In this document: in pieces, positions 44,029 through 52,781 of the stretch | Layout: each line of letters opens with the position of its first letter | How positions within the stretch are numbered: the first letter of the stretch is position 1 | Assembly (NCBI RefSeq): GCF_018881965.1 | Contig: NZ_JACVPI010000001.1 | Location: 998,018-1,062,017, forward strand | From: Polynucleobacter sp. JS-Polo-80-F4 | GTDB taxonomy: Bacteria > Pseudomonadota > Gammaproteobacteria > Burkholderiales > Burkholderiaceae | DNA: 64,000 nt | Reading direction: 5' to 3' | Translations under genes and position numbers: made by a program | The notes under the pieces: generated by a model | The model's input: the letters and a program-made list of their open reading frames with translations, nothing else | What the model was told of the DNA's origin: nothing | Databases searched by the model: none

Positions 44029-46068
44029 ATGAATCTCTTATACGAAGAAGGTGGTGACATTAAGATCGCCACGGTCCAGTCTGCTTCAGGCTCTGGTGAT
44101 GCCGAGTCTTGGCAGGCAACCAGTCTTTCTGGAAAAAAGATCAAGCTCAAGGCAAAGGAAGTGTGGCTGCGTTTTGAAAAGCCAGAAGCTCAGGCCGCCA
44201 TGGATGAGGCTAATACCCTAACTGCAGATATTGATTTGCAATTTCTATGGGATTGCGCACCTGATGAAGAATTTGGTTTGGTTGATGTAGCGCATGAGTA
44301 CTTTGGGTCGCAGGCCAGTATTCCGCAACAGGTTGCTCTAGCGATTGCTTTGCAAGGAGCGCCCGTTTTCTTTCGGCGTAAAGGACGTGGCCGCTTTCAG
44401 AGGGCTCCACTAGAACAGCTGCAGGCAGGTCTAGCTGCTTTAGAGCGCAAGCAAAAAGAGCTTGAACAACAATCCGCTTGGCAGCAAGAGTTAGTTTCTG
44501 GCACCTTCCCTGAGTCCCTAAAGTCTTTAGCTAAGCAATTACTTTTTTCACCCGATAAAAATACTTCAGCTTATAAGGCTTTAGTTGCAGCCTGTACCGA
44601 GACTGGGGAGTCGCCTGCTCAACTCATGATTCGTTGTGGTGCAATTGATTCACCTTTGGCTTATCACCAAGGTATGTTTCTGAAAAGCCATTTTCCGAAT
44701 GGTGCGGATCACAATCCGGCTATTGGCATTGATCAATTGGCATATGCATCAGCGGTTGCTGAGTTACCTCTTGCTCAGGTCCAGGCATTCTCCATTGATG
44801 ATTCTGGAACTACTGAGATTGATGATGCCCTATCGGTCACGCCAATAGAGGGTGGCCATCGCGTAGGTATTCATATTGCTGCACCTGGCTTGGCGATCAC
44901 TAAAGATGATCCATTGGATCAAGTGGCGCGTAATCGGATGTCCACGGTATATTTTCCGGGTGACAAAATCACGATGTTGCCTGATTCAGTTATTGAGCAA
45001 TTTTCATTAGATGAGGGCATGCCGAGACCGGCGCTATCGATCTATGTAGATATTGATGCGCAAGGTATTGCCAATCGAGACAGCTTGCAAATGCGTGCTG
45101 AGATGGTGCCAATGGCAGCTAACTTACGTTTAGAGGATATTGAGCATCTTGTCAGCGAAGAGAGCTTGCTTGATGAGGGTGCAAGCTATCCTTATCGCAA
45201 AGAGTTAGCGACTTTGTGGCAGGCTGCCAAACACTTGCATGCAGGGCGTCAAGAAAAGCGCTTGGCAAATGGTTTGCGTGCGGAGCAGTTAGGTCTTATT
45301 GATCCAAATGCGCTAGCGAGAGATTTTCATTTTCAGATTCAGGATGTTGATGGCGTAAAGCGTGTTGAAATCGTGCCACGTCAACGCGGATCTATTTTGG
45401 ATACCATCGTTGCCGAGTGGATGATCTTCTGTAATAGCGCTTCTGGTCAGCTTCTTGCCGACCATGGGCTTCCAGGATTATTCAGGACCCAAAAGGGTTG
45501 GGGTCCATTGCGCACCCGGATGCAAACCACTCCAGGACCGCATGAAGGTTTGGGATTGGATTACTACGCTTGGTGTACCTCTCCTTTGCGGCGGTACTCT
45601 GATTTGGTAAATCAGTGGCAATTAATTGCACTGGCAAAGCATGGGGTCACTGCTAAGATGGTTGCTCCTTTCCCGCCGCGTGATGCAACCCTAATGGGTA
45701 TCGCTGCTGATTTTGAATCTTGCTATCAAGCGTATGGCGAGTTCCAAGATCGATTAGAGAAGTATTGGTGCTTACGTTGGATCACTCAAGATGGTGAATC
45801 GAAGACGGTGTATGTCCGCCATCTAAAAGAGGGTATGTCTAGAGTGGAATTAGTTCCCTTGCATTTACCTATCCCTGAGTTGGCGACTCATCCACGTATG
45901 ACTCGTGCGGAAGTGGTGATTGCAGATATCGATTTACTGCAACTGAGTGCTGGTGTGCGTGTGCTCGAGATTGAAGCAAAAGCGGACTCATCTGAAAAGG
46001 TCTTAATAGATCAACCTGCAGAGCTGGGATTGACAGCTAATCCTGAAGAAGATGCTGGCCCAGATTAA
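44029..46068 (+). CDS. RNB-domain (RNase II/R family) exoribonuclease-like protein
   Basis: 679-residue protein with an RNB catalytic domain. Acidic metal-binding cluster is in FSIDDSGTTEIDDALSVTP (residues about 257-275), followed by HIAAPGLAI and YFPGDKITMLPDSV; later LDYYAWCTSPLRRYSDLVNQ contains the RNB signature. The N-terminal 200 residues (LYEEGGDIKIATVQSA; a Gln/Glu-rich helix ALERKQKELEQQSAWQQE) differ from the cold-shock domains of RNase II/R, and no clear S1 domain is seen, so it is a divergent subgroup. Ends inside the start of the TonB-like gene (17-bp overlap). Confidence 0.88.
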   Translation: MNLLYEEGGDIKIATVQSASGSGDAESWQATSLSGKKIKLKAKEVWLRFEKPEAQAAMDEANTLTADIDLQFLWDCAPDEEFGLVDVAHEYFGSQASIPQQVALAIALQGAPVFFRRKGRGRFQRAPLEQLQAGLAALERKQKELEQQSAWQQELVSGTFPESLKSLAKQLLFSPDKNTSAYKALVAACTETGESPAQLMIRCGAIDSPLAYHQGMFLKSHFPNGADHNPAIGIDQLAYASAVAELPLAQVQAFSIDDSGTTEIDDALSVTPIEGGHRVGIHIAAPGLAITKDDPLDQVARNRMSTVYFPGDKITMLPDSVIEQFSLDEGMPRPALSIYVDIDAQGIANRDSLQMRAEMVPMAANLRLEDIEHLVSEESLLDEGASYPYRKELATLWQAAKHLHAGRQEKRLANGLRAEQLGLIDPNALARDFHFQIQDVDGVKRVEIVPRQRGSILDTIVAEWMIFCNSASGQLLADHGLPGLFRTQKGWGPLRTRMQTTPGPHEGLGLDYYAWCTSPLRRYSDLVNQWQLIALAKHGVTAKMVAPFPPRDATLMGIAADFESCYQAYGEFQDRLEKYWCLRWITQDGESKTVYVRHLKEGMSRVELVPLHLPIPELATHPRMTRAEVVIADIDLLQLSAGVRVLEIEAKADSSEKVLIDQPAELGLTANPEEDAGPD

Positions 46069-46939
46069 ATCGCTGGAATTTTCATTGCCCGCAAGACTGA
46101 GTAAGGTCTTGTGTTATCTCCATTCGGCTTGGAGTCGCCATCCTTTTCGATTTGCCTTGTGCGTTTCGATTCTGATTCACATTCTTTTCCTGTCATTTCG
46201 TTGGGGCGTTGGGGAGATTCAGAATCGCAGACTCAATACTCCTCTGAGTGTTGTATTGGTGAATGCCAGTAATAAAACTCCCCCTCAGAAAGCTAATAAG
46301 TTAGCGCAGGCTGATTTGCAGGGTGGCGGCAAAACTGAAAACCAAGAAGCTACCGCAATGCATCGTGCCAGATTAGGCGCAGAGGCTAGGCTCGAGGTTT
46401 TAGAAAAACAGCAAAAGCAAATGCTCGCAAAGTTAGATGAGCAGCGCGCTCGTTCAGGTGGTCGAAAGAGTGGGGACGAACAAAAAATTACTCCCCAGTT
46501 AAATTCTTTAGAGGCTGAGTTAGCTAAACGGCTTCAGGTTGATGGCAAAGAGCCTAGACGCAAAGTGTTGACTGGTGCTAACACCAAGGCCGTTACCTTT
46601 GCGCACTACTATGATGCTATGCGACAAAAAATTGAAGCTTATGGAAGTGCTTTTTTCCCAAGGGTGAATGGACGTCCCTTATACGGCAGTTTAGTGATTG
46701 TGGTCAGTGTTGATAATCAAGGCAGAATCACAAGCAACTCCCAAGGCAAAGACGGACTCTCCATTGGACGCAGCTCTGGCAACCCTGAGTTAGATCGTCA
46801 GGCGATAGCCATAGTGAGAGCCTCAGCGCCGTTTGGCCCGTTCCCATCAGAAATGCGTAATCAAATCGATGTTTTAGATTGGATCTCTACTTTTGAGTTC
46901 ACACGCGATGGCGTGGATCGTCTAGAGCTACGCCATTAA
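46052..46939 (+). CDS. TonB-like energy-transducer protein
   Basis: 295-residue protein with an N-terminal transmembrane helix (FALCVSILIHILFLSF, about residues 37-52), a long charged, Gln/Lys/Arg-rich periplasmic segment that includes a probable coiled coil (RLEVLEKQQKQMLAKLDEQR), and a C-terminal TonB-type domain (LYGSLVIVVSVDNQGRI, LDRQAIAIVRASAPFGPFP). TonB domains transmit inner-membrane energy to outer-membrane transporters. No exbB/exbD are adjacent, and the proline-rich spacer of classical TonB is missing, so it may be a TolA/TonB-like structural protein instead. Confidence 0.85.
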   Translation: MLAQIKSLEFSLPARLSKVLCYLHSAWSRHPFRFALCVSILIHILFLSFRWGVGEIQNRRLNTPLSVVLVNASNKTPPQKANKLAQADLQGGGKTENQEATAMHRARLGAEARLEVLEKQQKQMLAKLDEQRARSGGRKSGDEQKITPQLNSLEAELAKRLQVDGKEPRRKVLTGANTKAVTFAHYYDAMRQKIEAYGSAFFPRVNGRPLYGSLVIVVSVDNQGRITSNSQGKDGLSIGRSSGNPELDRQAIAIVRASAPFGPFPSEMRNQIDVLDWISTFEFTRDGVDRLELRH

Positions 46940-46980
46940 AGCAATTGAACTAACTTTATAAATTCGCTTATTCTGTAGTC

Positions 46981-47886
46981 ATGATGAGTTCTGCTAATAC
47001 CGCATTGCATACAGATCCAAGCCTCTTTGCTGGCGTGGACGTCTATGCCGTTTCTGGCAATCCGATTGCCCACAGTAAATCTCCAGCAATACATCAACGG
47101 TTTGCAGAACAAGCAAATCAGCGGATGCACTATGGCCGCCTTCAGCCTGAATTAGATTCATTTTCTCAGGCAGCCAAATCTTTTTTTGCTGCAGGTGGCA
47201 AGGGCATGAATGTCACCGTGCCATTTAAGCTGGATGCACAAAATCTGGCAGATGTCTTAACCCCGCGTGCGCAATTAGCGGGCGCTGTTAACACCTTATG
47301 GAAAACAGAGGGTAAGATTTTTGGTGACAACACAGATGGCGCTGGTCTGGTACGTGATTTACTTGCACAAGGCATTGCACTCCATAGCGCTCGTATTTTA
47401 TTGATTGGCGCTGGTGGGGCTGCACGTGGAGTGATTGGTCCTTTGCTTGAGCAGTCACCTAAATCGCTCATCATTGCGAATCGTTCTAGCGCAAAGGCAG
47501 ATGCGTTGGTAAAGCTCTTTGCAGATATGGCTGGATTGAAGGAGGTAGCTCTGGAATCTCGGACATTGGCTGAATTAGAAGACCCTGCAAAAACCCAATA
47601 CCCATTTGATTTGGTAATTAATGCTACTGCTGCAGGTCTTACTGATGAATCCCCTTTGACGCTGAAGGCAGTGGCTAATATTTTTGTGCCCAGCTCATTT
47701 GCTTATGACATGGTTTACGGTAAAACCACCGCCTTTATGCAACAGGCTCTGCAGCGAGGTGCGCGCGTGAGTGATGGTCTTGGGATGTTAGTTGAGCAAG
47801 CAGCTGATGCATTTTTGCTTTGGCGTGGCGCGCAACTTGCGACCGCTATAGACCCTCGCGCAGTCCTGGCAGAGCTACGTAGTTAA
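46981..47886 (+). CDS. aroE: shikimate dehydrogenase
   Basis: 301-residue NADPH-dependent enzyme reducing 3-dehydroshikimate to shikimate. VYAVSGNPIAHSKSPAIHQRF carries the substrate-binding serines, GGKGMNVTVPFKLDA the catalytic Lys, and ILLIGAGGAARGVIGPLL the NADP loop; INATAAGLTDESPL and GLGMLVEQAADAFLLW are further landmarks. The N-terminus from MMSSANT is about 20 residues longer than in E. coli; the second ATG (46984) is an alternative. With aroQ this gives two shikimate-pathway enzymes in the window. Confidence 0.96.
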   Translation: MMSSANTALHTDPSLFAGVDVYAVSGNPIAHSKSPAIHQRFAEQANQRMHYGRLQPELDSFSQAAKSFFAAGGKGMNVTVPFKLDAQNLADVLTPRAQLAGAVNTLWKTEGKIFGDNTDGAGLVRDLLAQGIALHSARILLIGAGGAARGVIGPLLEQSPKSLIIANRSSAKADALVKLFADMAGLKEVALESRTLAELEDPAKTQYPFDLVINATAAGLTDESPLTLKAVANIFVPSSFAYDMVYGKTTAFMQQALQRGARVSDGLGMLVEQAADAFLLWRGAQLATAIDPRAVLAELRS

Positions 47887-47895
47887 TTTGCTCTA

Positions 47896-48639
47896 ATGCG
47901 CTGGCTTCTTTATCCAGTGAAATGTTTGCTAGCAGGATTTGTGGCTATGCAAATTTTTTTCGCACTCCAAATTGCTTTATGGATCGGCTTGGATCCCAGT
48001 AGTACTGCGTTTCAGAGGGCTGAGAGCTGGCGTTTATGTACCTGGCATTGGAGTTGTTCTGTGCAGTCTCAGTGGACACCGTATGACAAGATCTCCAATA
48101 ATCTCAAGCGTGCTGTTTTAGTCAGCGAAGACGATATCTTTTTTCAGCATAAAGGTGTGCGTGTTGAGGATATGCAAAAAGCTTGGCAGAAAAATCAACA
48201 GCAGAATCAACAAAAAACCCAAGCAGGCAATAAAGCCAAAACAGTTTTGCGTGGCGGGTCCACCATTACCCAACAGTTAGCCAAAAATTTATTTCTATCA
48301 TCAGAACAAAACTATTTACGTAAGGGGCAAGAGCTCATCATTACTGGGCTCTTAGAGCTAACGCTTTCTAAGCAGAGATTATTTGAGATTTATCTTAATT
48401 CGGTAGAGTGGGGTGAAGGTATTTTTGGAATAGGCGCTGCATCCCAGCACTATTACGCTACAAGCCCAATAGGCTTAGATCGTGAGCGAGCTGCCGCACT
48501 TGCCTCAGCTCTTCCTGCGCCTAAATGTTTTGATAAGCAGCAGTATTGCCGTCGGGGAAGTATTAACTACTCTGCCCGTCAAGAATTTATCTTGGAAGGC
48601 ATGGATCGAGTGGCTTTAGCGCCTTACCCCAAGAGGTAA
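47896..48639 (+). CDS. mtgA: monofunctional peptidoglycan transglycosylase MtgA
   Basis: 247-residue GT51 glycosyltransferase that polymerises lipid II into glycan strands in the periplasm, anchored by an N-terminal helix (LLAGFVAMQIFFALQIALWIG). Catalytic Glu region LVSEDDIFFQHKGV and second motif RGGSTITQQLAKNLFLSSE, then KQRLFEIYLNSVEWGEGIFGI are intact. A Gln/Asn/Lys-rich insert (KNQQQNQQKTQAGNK) precedes the second motif. 9 bp after aroE; the RNB-tonB-aroE-mtgA order looks like one transcription unit. Confidence 0.95.
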   Translation: MRWLLYPVKCLLAGFVAMQIFFALQIALWIGLDPSSTAFQRAESWRLCTWHWSCSVQSQWTPYDKISNNLKRAVLVSEDDIFFQHKGVRVEDMQKAWQKNQQQNQQKTQAGNKAKTVLRGGSTITQQLAKNLFLSSEQNYLRKGQELIITGLLELTLSKQRLFEIYLNSVEWGEGIFGIGAASQHYYATSPIGLDRERAAALASALPAPKCFDKQQYCRRGSINYSARQEFILEGMDRVALAPYPKR

Positions 48640-48661
48640 GAGCATCTTTCTGCCTACTTCA

Positions 48662-49507
48662 TTATTTGTTTGTAGCCGTCCTGAGTGCATCGCGTGTACT
48701 CATGGCAACCGCTCTAGCAGCCTCTGCAAACTCAGCTCCTGAGCTGGCATACAGAATAGCTCTCGAAGAGTTAATGATCATGCCGGTTCCCGGCTTGCCC
48801 GCTATTTTTCCAGCGCTGACCGTGGCATCAATATCGCCGCCTTGCGCACCAATCCCTGGAATCAATAAGGGCATTTCACCAACAATGGCGCGTACTTTAG
48901 CGATTTCTTCTGGGAAGGTTGCTCCGACTACTAGGCTAATCTGACCAGAGCTATTCCACTGTTGTGCTGCAAGTTTGGCTACGTGGAGGTAAAGAGGTTC
49001 TCCATTGGGGGCTACATTGAGAAACTGCAAATCAGATCCGCCTGGGTTAGATGTGCGGCACAGCACAATGACCCCTTTGCCCGGATGCTTGAGATAGGGC
49101 TCTATCGTGTCAAAGCCCATATATGGATTCACGGTCACTGCATCAGCGCCGTAGCGATCAAAGGCCTCGAGAGCGTAATGGTCCGCAGTACTGCCAATAT
49201 CCCCCCGTTTGGAATCCAGAATTACGGGGATATGGGGATACTTATCTTTGAGGTGCTTGATGAGTTTTTCTAGTTGAGCCTCTGCTCTTTGGGAGGCAAA
49301 GTAAGCAAATTGGGGCTTGAAGGCGCAGACCAAATCCGCAGTTGCATCGGCGATTTCGCGGCAGAACTCATAGATACCCTCGGGGCTCCCTTGTAGGGCT
49401 TGGGGTAAGCGCTTGGGGTCTGGGTCAAAACCAATGCACAGCATGCTGCCTTGGGAAGCCCATGCGGACTGGAGTTGCTGGTTAAAGGTATTTGAGCGAG
49501 AGTTCAT
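48662..49507 (-). CDS. pyrF: orotidine 5'-phosphate decarboxylase (type 2)
   Basis: 281-residue enzyme making UMP from OMP. The type 2 family signature is [18 protein letters not shown] with the catalytic Asp/Lys/Asp; [13 protein letters not shown] and [16 protein letters not shown] precede it. Longer than the 230-245 residue type 1 PyrF of enterobacteria, as expected. Convergent with mtgA and divergent from corA (73-bp gap). Confidence 0.96.
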   Translation of the reverse strand: MNSRSNTFNQQLQSAWASQGSMLCIGFDPDPKRLPQALQGSPEGIYEFCREIADATADLVCAFKPQFAYFASQRAEAQLEKLIKHLKDKYPHIPVILDSKRGDIGSTADHYALEAFDRYGADAVTVNPYMGFDTIEPYLKHPGKGVIVLCRTSNPGGSDLQFLNVAPNGEPLYLHVAKLAAQQWNSSGQISLVVGATFPEEIAKVRAIVGEMPLLIPGIGAQGGDIDATVSAGKIAGKPGTGMIINSSRAILYASSGAEFAEAARAVAMSTRDALRTATNK

Positions 49508-49580
49508 TGGATTTGGCTTATTTTAGTGAAACTGTCATGTTCTATAGGATAAACTAGCGCACATTCCTTAGGAGTTCACC

Positions 49581-50546
49581 ATGATCAACTTGTTCGTCCT
49601 GCAAAATGGCCGCCTCTCTCAAGAGCAAGTCGAAGATCGCAATGAATTGTTGCAATATGCCAATCCTATCTGGATTGACGTCGTTGATCCAGAAGAAGAG
49701 GAATTAATTTGGATTAAAGAGGCGTTTGGCGTACTTTTGCCTGAGTTAGATGACTTGGGTGACTTAGAAGCATCTGCGCGTTATTTTGAGGCAGATGATG
49801 GCCACCTCCATATCCGCACCGATTTCTTATTGGATGAAGAAGAAACCTCTCGCAACGTTCGAGTGGCGTTTGTTCTAACCAAGCAAGTATTGTTCTCAAT
49901 TCACGACGAAGATTTGCCAGTGTTCCGTTTGGTTCGCTTGCGTGCGCGTTTGCGTCCTGGTTCTGTAAGCAATGCAAAAGATGTGTTGCTAGATTTGTAT
50001 TCAACAGATGCTGAGTACTCTGCTGATGCTTTGGAAGAGGTTTATGAAAACCTAGAGCAGGCAGGTAAACGAGTCTTGCAAGATGACATTAATGATGCGG
50101 ATGCCGAGCAAGTTTTGGAGACAATCGCTAAAGAGGAAGATACCAACGGACGTATTCGTCGCAATGTGATGGATACCCGCAGAGCCTTGTCTTTCCTAAT
50201 GCGCAGTAAATTGCTCTCGGATGAGCAGCAAGAGGAAGCACGTCAAATTTTGCGCGATATCGATTCATTGGAAAACCATACCGCCTTCTTGTTCGATAAG
50301 ATTAACTTCTTGATGGATGCGACCGTTGGTTTCATTAACTTGAACCAGTCCAAAATTATCAAGATCTTCTCGGTGGTATCTGTAGCCTTAATGCCACCAA
50401 CATTGCTTGCAAGTATTTGGGGTATGAACTACAAACATATGCCTGAGTTAGATGCGACTTGGGGTTACCCAATGGCCATTGGAGCGATGGTGGTTTCAGC
50501 AATCATCCCACTTTGGTACTTCCACAGCAAAGGCTGGATGAAGTAA
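49581..50546 (+). CDS. corA: magnesium/cobalt transporter CorA
   Basis: 321-residue pentameric channel for Mg2+. Large N-terminal cytosolic domain rich in acidic residues (DVVDPEEEELIWI) and a long stalk helix, then two C-terminal membrane helices: the first ends with the selectivity motif G-M-N in LLASIWGMNYKHMPELD; the second is PMAIGAMVVSAIIPLWYF. The C-terminal tail is short and basic (HSKGWMK). TTAGGAGTTCACC supplies the ribosome site. The stop codon abuts an 8-bp tandem repeat. Confidence 0.96.
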   Translation: MINLFVLQNGRLSQEQVEDRNELLQYANPIWIDVVDPEEEELIWIKEAFGVLLPELDDLGDLEASARYFEADDGHLHIRTDFLLDEEETSRNVRVAFVLTKQVLFSIHDEDLPVFRLVRLRARLRPGSVSNAKDVLLDLYSTDAEYSADALEEVYENLEQAGKRVLQDDINDADAEQVLETIAKEEDTNGRIRRNVMDTRRALSFLMRSKLLSDEQQEEARQILRDIDSLENHTAFLFDKINFLMDATVGFINLNQSKIIKIFSVVSVALMPPTLLASIWGMNYKHMPELDATWGYPMAIGAMVVSAIIPLWYFHSKGWMK

Positions 50547-50582
50547 TTAGTGCATTAGTGCATTAGTGCATTAGTGCATTAG
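50546..50582 (+). repeat. 8-bp tandem repeat ATTAGTGC
   Basis: Four full copies of ATTAGTGC (50546-50577) and a partial fifth (ATTAG, with C following). Starts within the corA stop codon region and ends about 25 bp before the cinA-like stop, so it lies between two convergent genes. Confidence 0.95.
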
Positions 50583-50605
50583 CAATTGGCAGTATGAATG
50601 TGCGC

Positions 50606-51094
50606 TTAACTTCTGAGAAGGGCAATTAACTCAGTTAGCGCAAATTCCGTTGCCTGTTGCCTGATCGTTTGGCGATCACCTTCAAAGTGCATCGTTTTAG
50701 TAAGAGTTTGATTTTCAGTAGCCCAGCCAAAACAAACCGTTCCCACTGGTTTTTCAGCTGACCCGCCCGATGGTCCTGCCACGCCGGTAATGGAAATAGC
50801 TACATTGCTTCCTGAATTCATGTGGGCGCCCTCAGCCATTGCCTTAGCTACTTGCTCGCTTACCGCCCCATGGGACTCAATTAGCAGGGGTGGAACATCA
50901 AGACACTCCGCTTTGGCTTCATTGCTATAAGTGATGTAGCCACGCTCAAACCATTCACTGGAGCCCGCTAGCTCGGTCAGGGTGGCGCAGACAAGTCCAC
51001 CAGTACAAGATTCCGCTAAGGATACTGTCCAATTTCTAGAAAGCAAAATCTGAGCCAAGGTTTTAGTAAGGTCACTTGGGTTCATTGAATTCAT
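50606..51094 (-). CDS. pncC: CinA-family nicotinamide-nucleotide amidohydrolase
   Basis: 162-residue stand-alone CinA C-terminal domain, which deamidates NMN to nicotinic acid mononucleotide in pyridine nucleotide recycling. SLAESCTGGLVCATLTELAGSS, YSNEAKAECLDVP and SITGVAGPSGGSAEKPVGTV are diagnostic; S and K/Y catalytic residues fall in the first two. No N-terminal MoCF domain, as normal for PncC. Its start overlaps the pgpA stop by 1 bp (TAATG), making it the third gene of the thiL-pgpA-pncC unit. Confidence 0.93.
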   Translation of the reverse strand: MNSMNPSDLTKTLAQILLSRNWTVSLAESCTGGLVCATLTELAGSSEWFERGYITYSNEAKAECLDVPPLLIESHGAVSEQVAKAMAEGAHMNSGSNVAISITGVAGPSGGSAEKPVGTVCFGWATENQTLTKTMHFEGDRQTIRQQATEFALTELIALLRS

Positions 51095-51654
51095 TATTTA
51101 ATCAAGAATTGTATTAAAGCCATCGCGAGTAGCGTACAAAAAGCAGCGGCAAGATCGTCAATCACAATCCCAAATCCACGCCAGAGTATTTGAAGATAGC
51201 TTGAGTGTTGAGTGTCATCACCTGCAGCGTTCTTAAAGTGACGATCAATCATTCCAATAGGACCAGGTTTTACAGCATCAAAAAATCGGAACAGTGCAAA
51301 AGCAGCTATCTGCATCCAAATATTAGTTGGCATGATGAAGATCAGCACCAACCAAAAGGCAACAATTTCATCCCAAACTATTCCGCCAAAATCTTTTTTC
51401 CCTAACTCTTCGCTGACATAGCCACAGATCCAGCAGCCAAGCAAAATACCGCTGCCAATAATCCACAGGAAATCTTCGGTACTGAGAAAGTATTCACCTG
51501 CTAAAAAGGCTGCCCAAGCCCAGAGGGTGCCTGCGGTGCCGGGAGCTACGGGGCTTAAGCCGCTACCAAAACCAAAAGCAAGCGTGCGACTAGCGGTTTG
51601 AAACACCCATTTGAAGTTTGGTTTCACTTGTGCAGAGTGTTCAATATTTGTCAT
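51094..51654 (-). CDS. pgpA: phosphatidylglycerophosphatase A
   Basis: 186-residue membrane phosphatase that converts phosphatidylglycerophosphate to phosphatidylglycerol. Signature GFGSGLSPVAPGTAGTLWAW and IVWDEIVAFWLVLIFI, then RFFDAVKPGPIGMIDRH and GFGIVIDDLAAAFC with conserved Asp residues; about four hydrophobic helices. Start overlaps the thiL stop by 4 bp (ATGA). The thiL-pgpA pairing is common in proteobacteria. Confidence 0.95.
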   Translation of the reverse strand: MTNIEHSAQVKPNFKWVFQTASRTLAFGFGSGLSPVAPGTAGTLWAWAAFLAGEYFLSTEDFLWIIGSGILLGCWICGYVSEELGKKDFGGIVWDEIVAFWLVLIFIMPTNIWMQIAAFALFRFFDAVKPGPIGMIDRHFKNAAGDDTQHSSYLQILWRGFGIVIDDLAAAFCTLLAMALIQFLIK

Positions 51655-52676
51655 GATGCAAAGTGATCAAATGAGTTGAAAAAAGGGGCTGCTTGTAAAT
51701 CACCCAGAAGAGTGCCGGACGCATCTAATAAATATACCTTTGCCTCAACACCTTTTTTGGGAAGTATTTTTCCGATGAGTGTTAATGGCAGTTTGAGTGA
51801 CTTACTGATCGCTTGAATTTTTTCGCGCTGACTTGAGGATGCTGTAAAGCAAAGTTCGTAATCATCACCACCGCTTGCGGCAAATAAGTTTTGAATGGAT
51901 GACTCTTGTTTTTTCAAGATGTTCGATTTTGGTAATTTATCCAAATCAATTTCTGCATCCACTTGTGATTGTTTCAAGATGTGCATTAAGTCGCCCACTA
52001 ATCCATCGGAGACATCTAGTGCTGCGGTAGCCACCTCTCTTAAATGCAGACCCAATTCAAGTCGTGGCGTTGGTTGATGCATACGGTGTTCGATTTGCTG
52101 CAAATCTTCACTAGACAGATTTAATTCATGACGCAGTGCAGCAAGAGACAGTCTTGCATCGCCAACCGTGCCTGAGACCCAAACGTCATCACCTGCCTTT
52201 GCGCCGGATCGGCGAATGGCTTTTCCGGTGGGGATGGCACCAAAAGCAGTGATGGATATGGTGAGCGGCCCAGCAGTGGTGTCGCCACCTATCAGGGGGC
52301 AGGAATACTCTTTGGCAGAAGCAAAAAGCCCCTTAGAAAAAGCTTCTAACCAGACTTCGTCTACTGCTGGCAGTGCAAGGGCCAAGGTAAATCCTAGCGG
52401 TCTTGCACCCATGGCAGCTAGATCTGAAAGGTTGACTGCTAGGGCTTTGCGGGCCAATAGGGCGGGATCAGCGCCTGCAAAAAAGTGCCTGCCCTCAACC
52501 AACATATCGCTGGTGATGGCTATTTCTTCATTCGCTGGCGGTTTGATGAGGGCGCAGTCATCGCCAATACCCAAGGCAATTGCTTCATCTGCGTTGGTGG
52601 GCATGGAATCCGCTCCCGTTTTAAAGAAACGATCGATTAGGTCAAATTCACCGAGAGGGGTGGAGCGAGAAGACAT
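51651..52676 (-). CDS. thiL: thiamine-monophosphate kinase
   Basis: 341-residue PurM/ThiL-fold kinase that makes thiamine diphosphate from the monophosphate. GEFDLIDRFFKTGA, ALGIGDDCALIKPP (Mg-binding Asp pair), ITSDMLVEGRHF, AVNLSDLAAMGARPLGFTLAL and GDTTAGPLTISITAFG are present; DVSDGLVGDLMHIL and SGGDDYELCF complete the set. ATG at 52676, first gene of the minus-strand unit; diverges from maeB with about 105 bp between starts. Confidence 0.96.
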   Translation of the reverse strand: MSSRSTPLGEFDLIDRFFKTGADSMPTNADEAIALGIGDDCALIKPPANEEIAITSDMLVEGRHFFAGADPALLARKALAVNLSDLAAMGARPLGFTLALALPAVDEVWLEAFSKGLFASAKEYSCPLIGGDTTAGPLTISITAFGAIPTGKAIRRSGAKAGDDVWVSGTVGDARLSLAALRHELNLSSEDLQQIEHRMHQPTPRLELGLHLREVATAALDVSDGLVGDLMHILKQSQVDAEIDLDKLPKSNILKKQESSIQNLFAASGGDDYELCFTASSSQREKIQAISKSLKLPLTLIGKILPKKGVEAKVYLLDASGTLLGDLQAAPFFNSFDHFAS

Positions 52677-52781
52677 GCCCCATTTTATGGTGGTTATGAG
52701 GTGAATGCCCGAGAGGAATAGAATTGATGTCTTACAAGTCTTAGATCAATGAAGATAAGACAGAACTTAGCGAGTTAGTGA

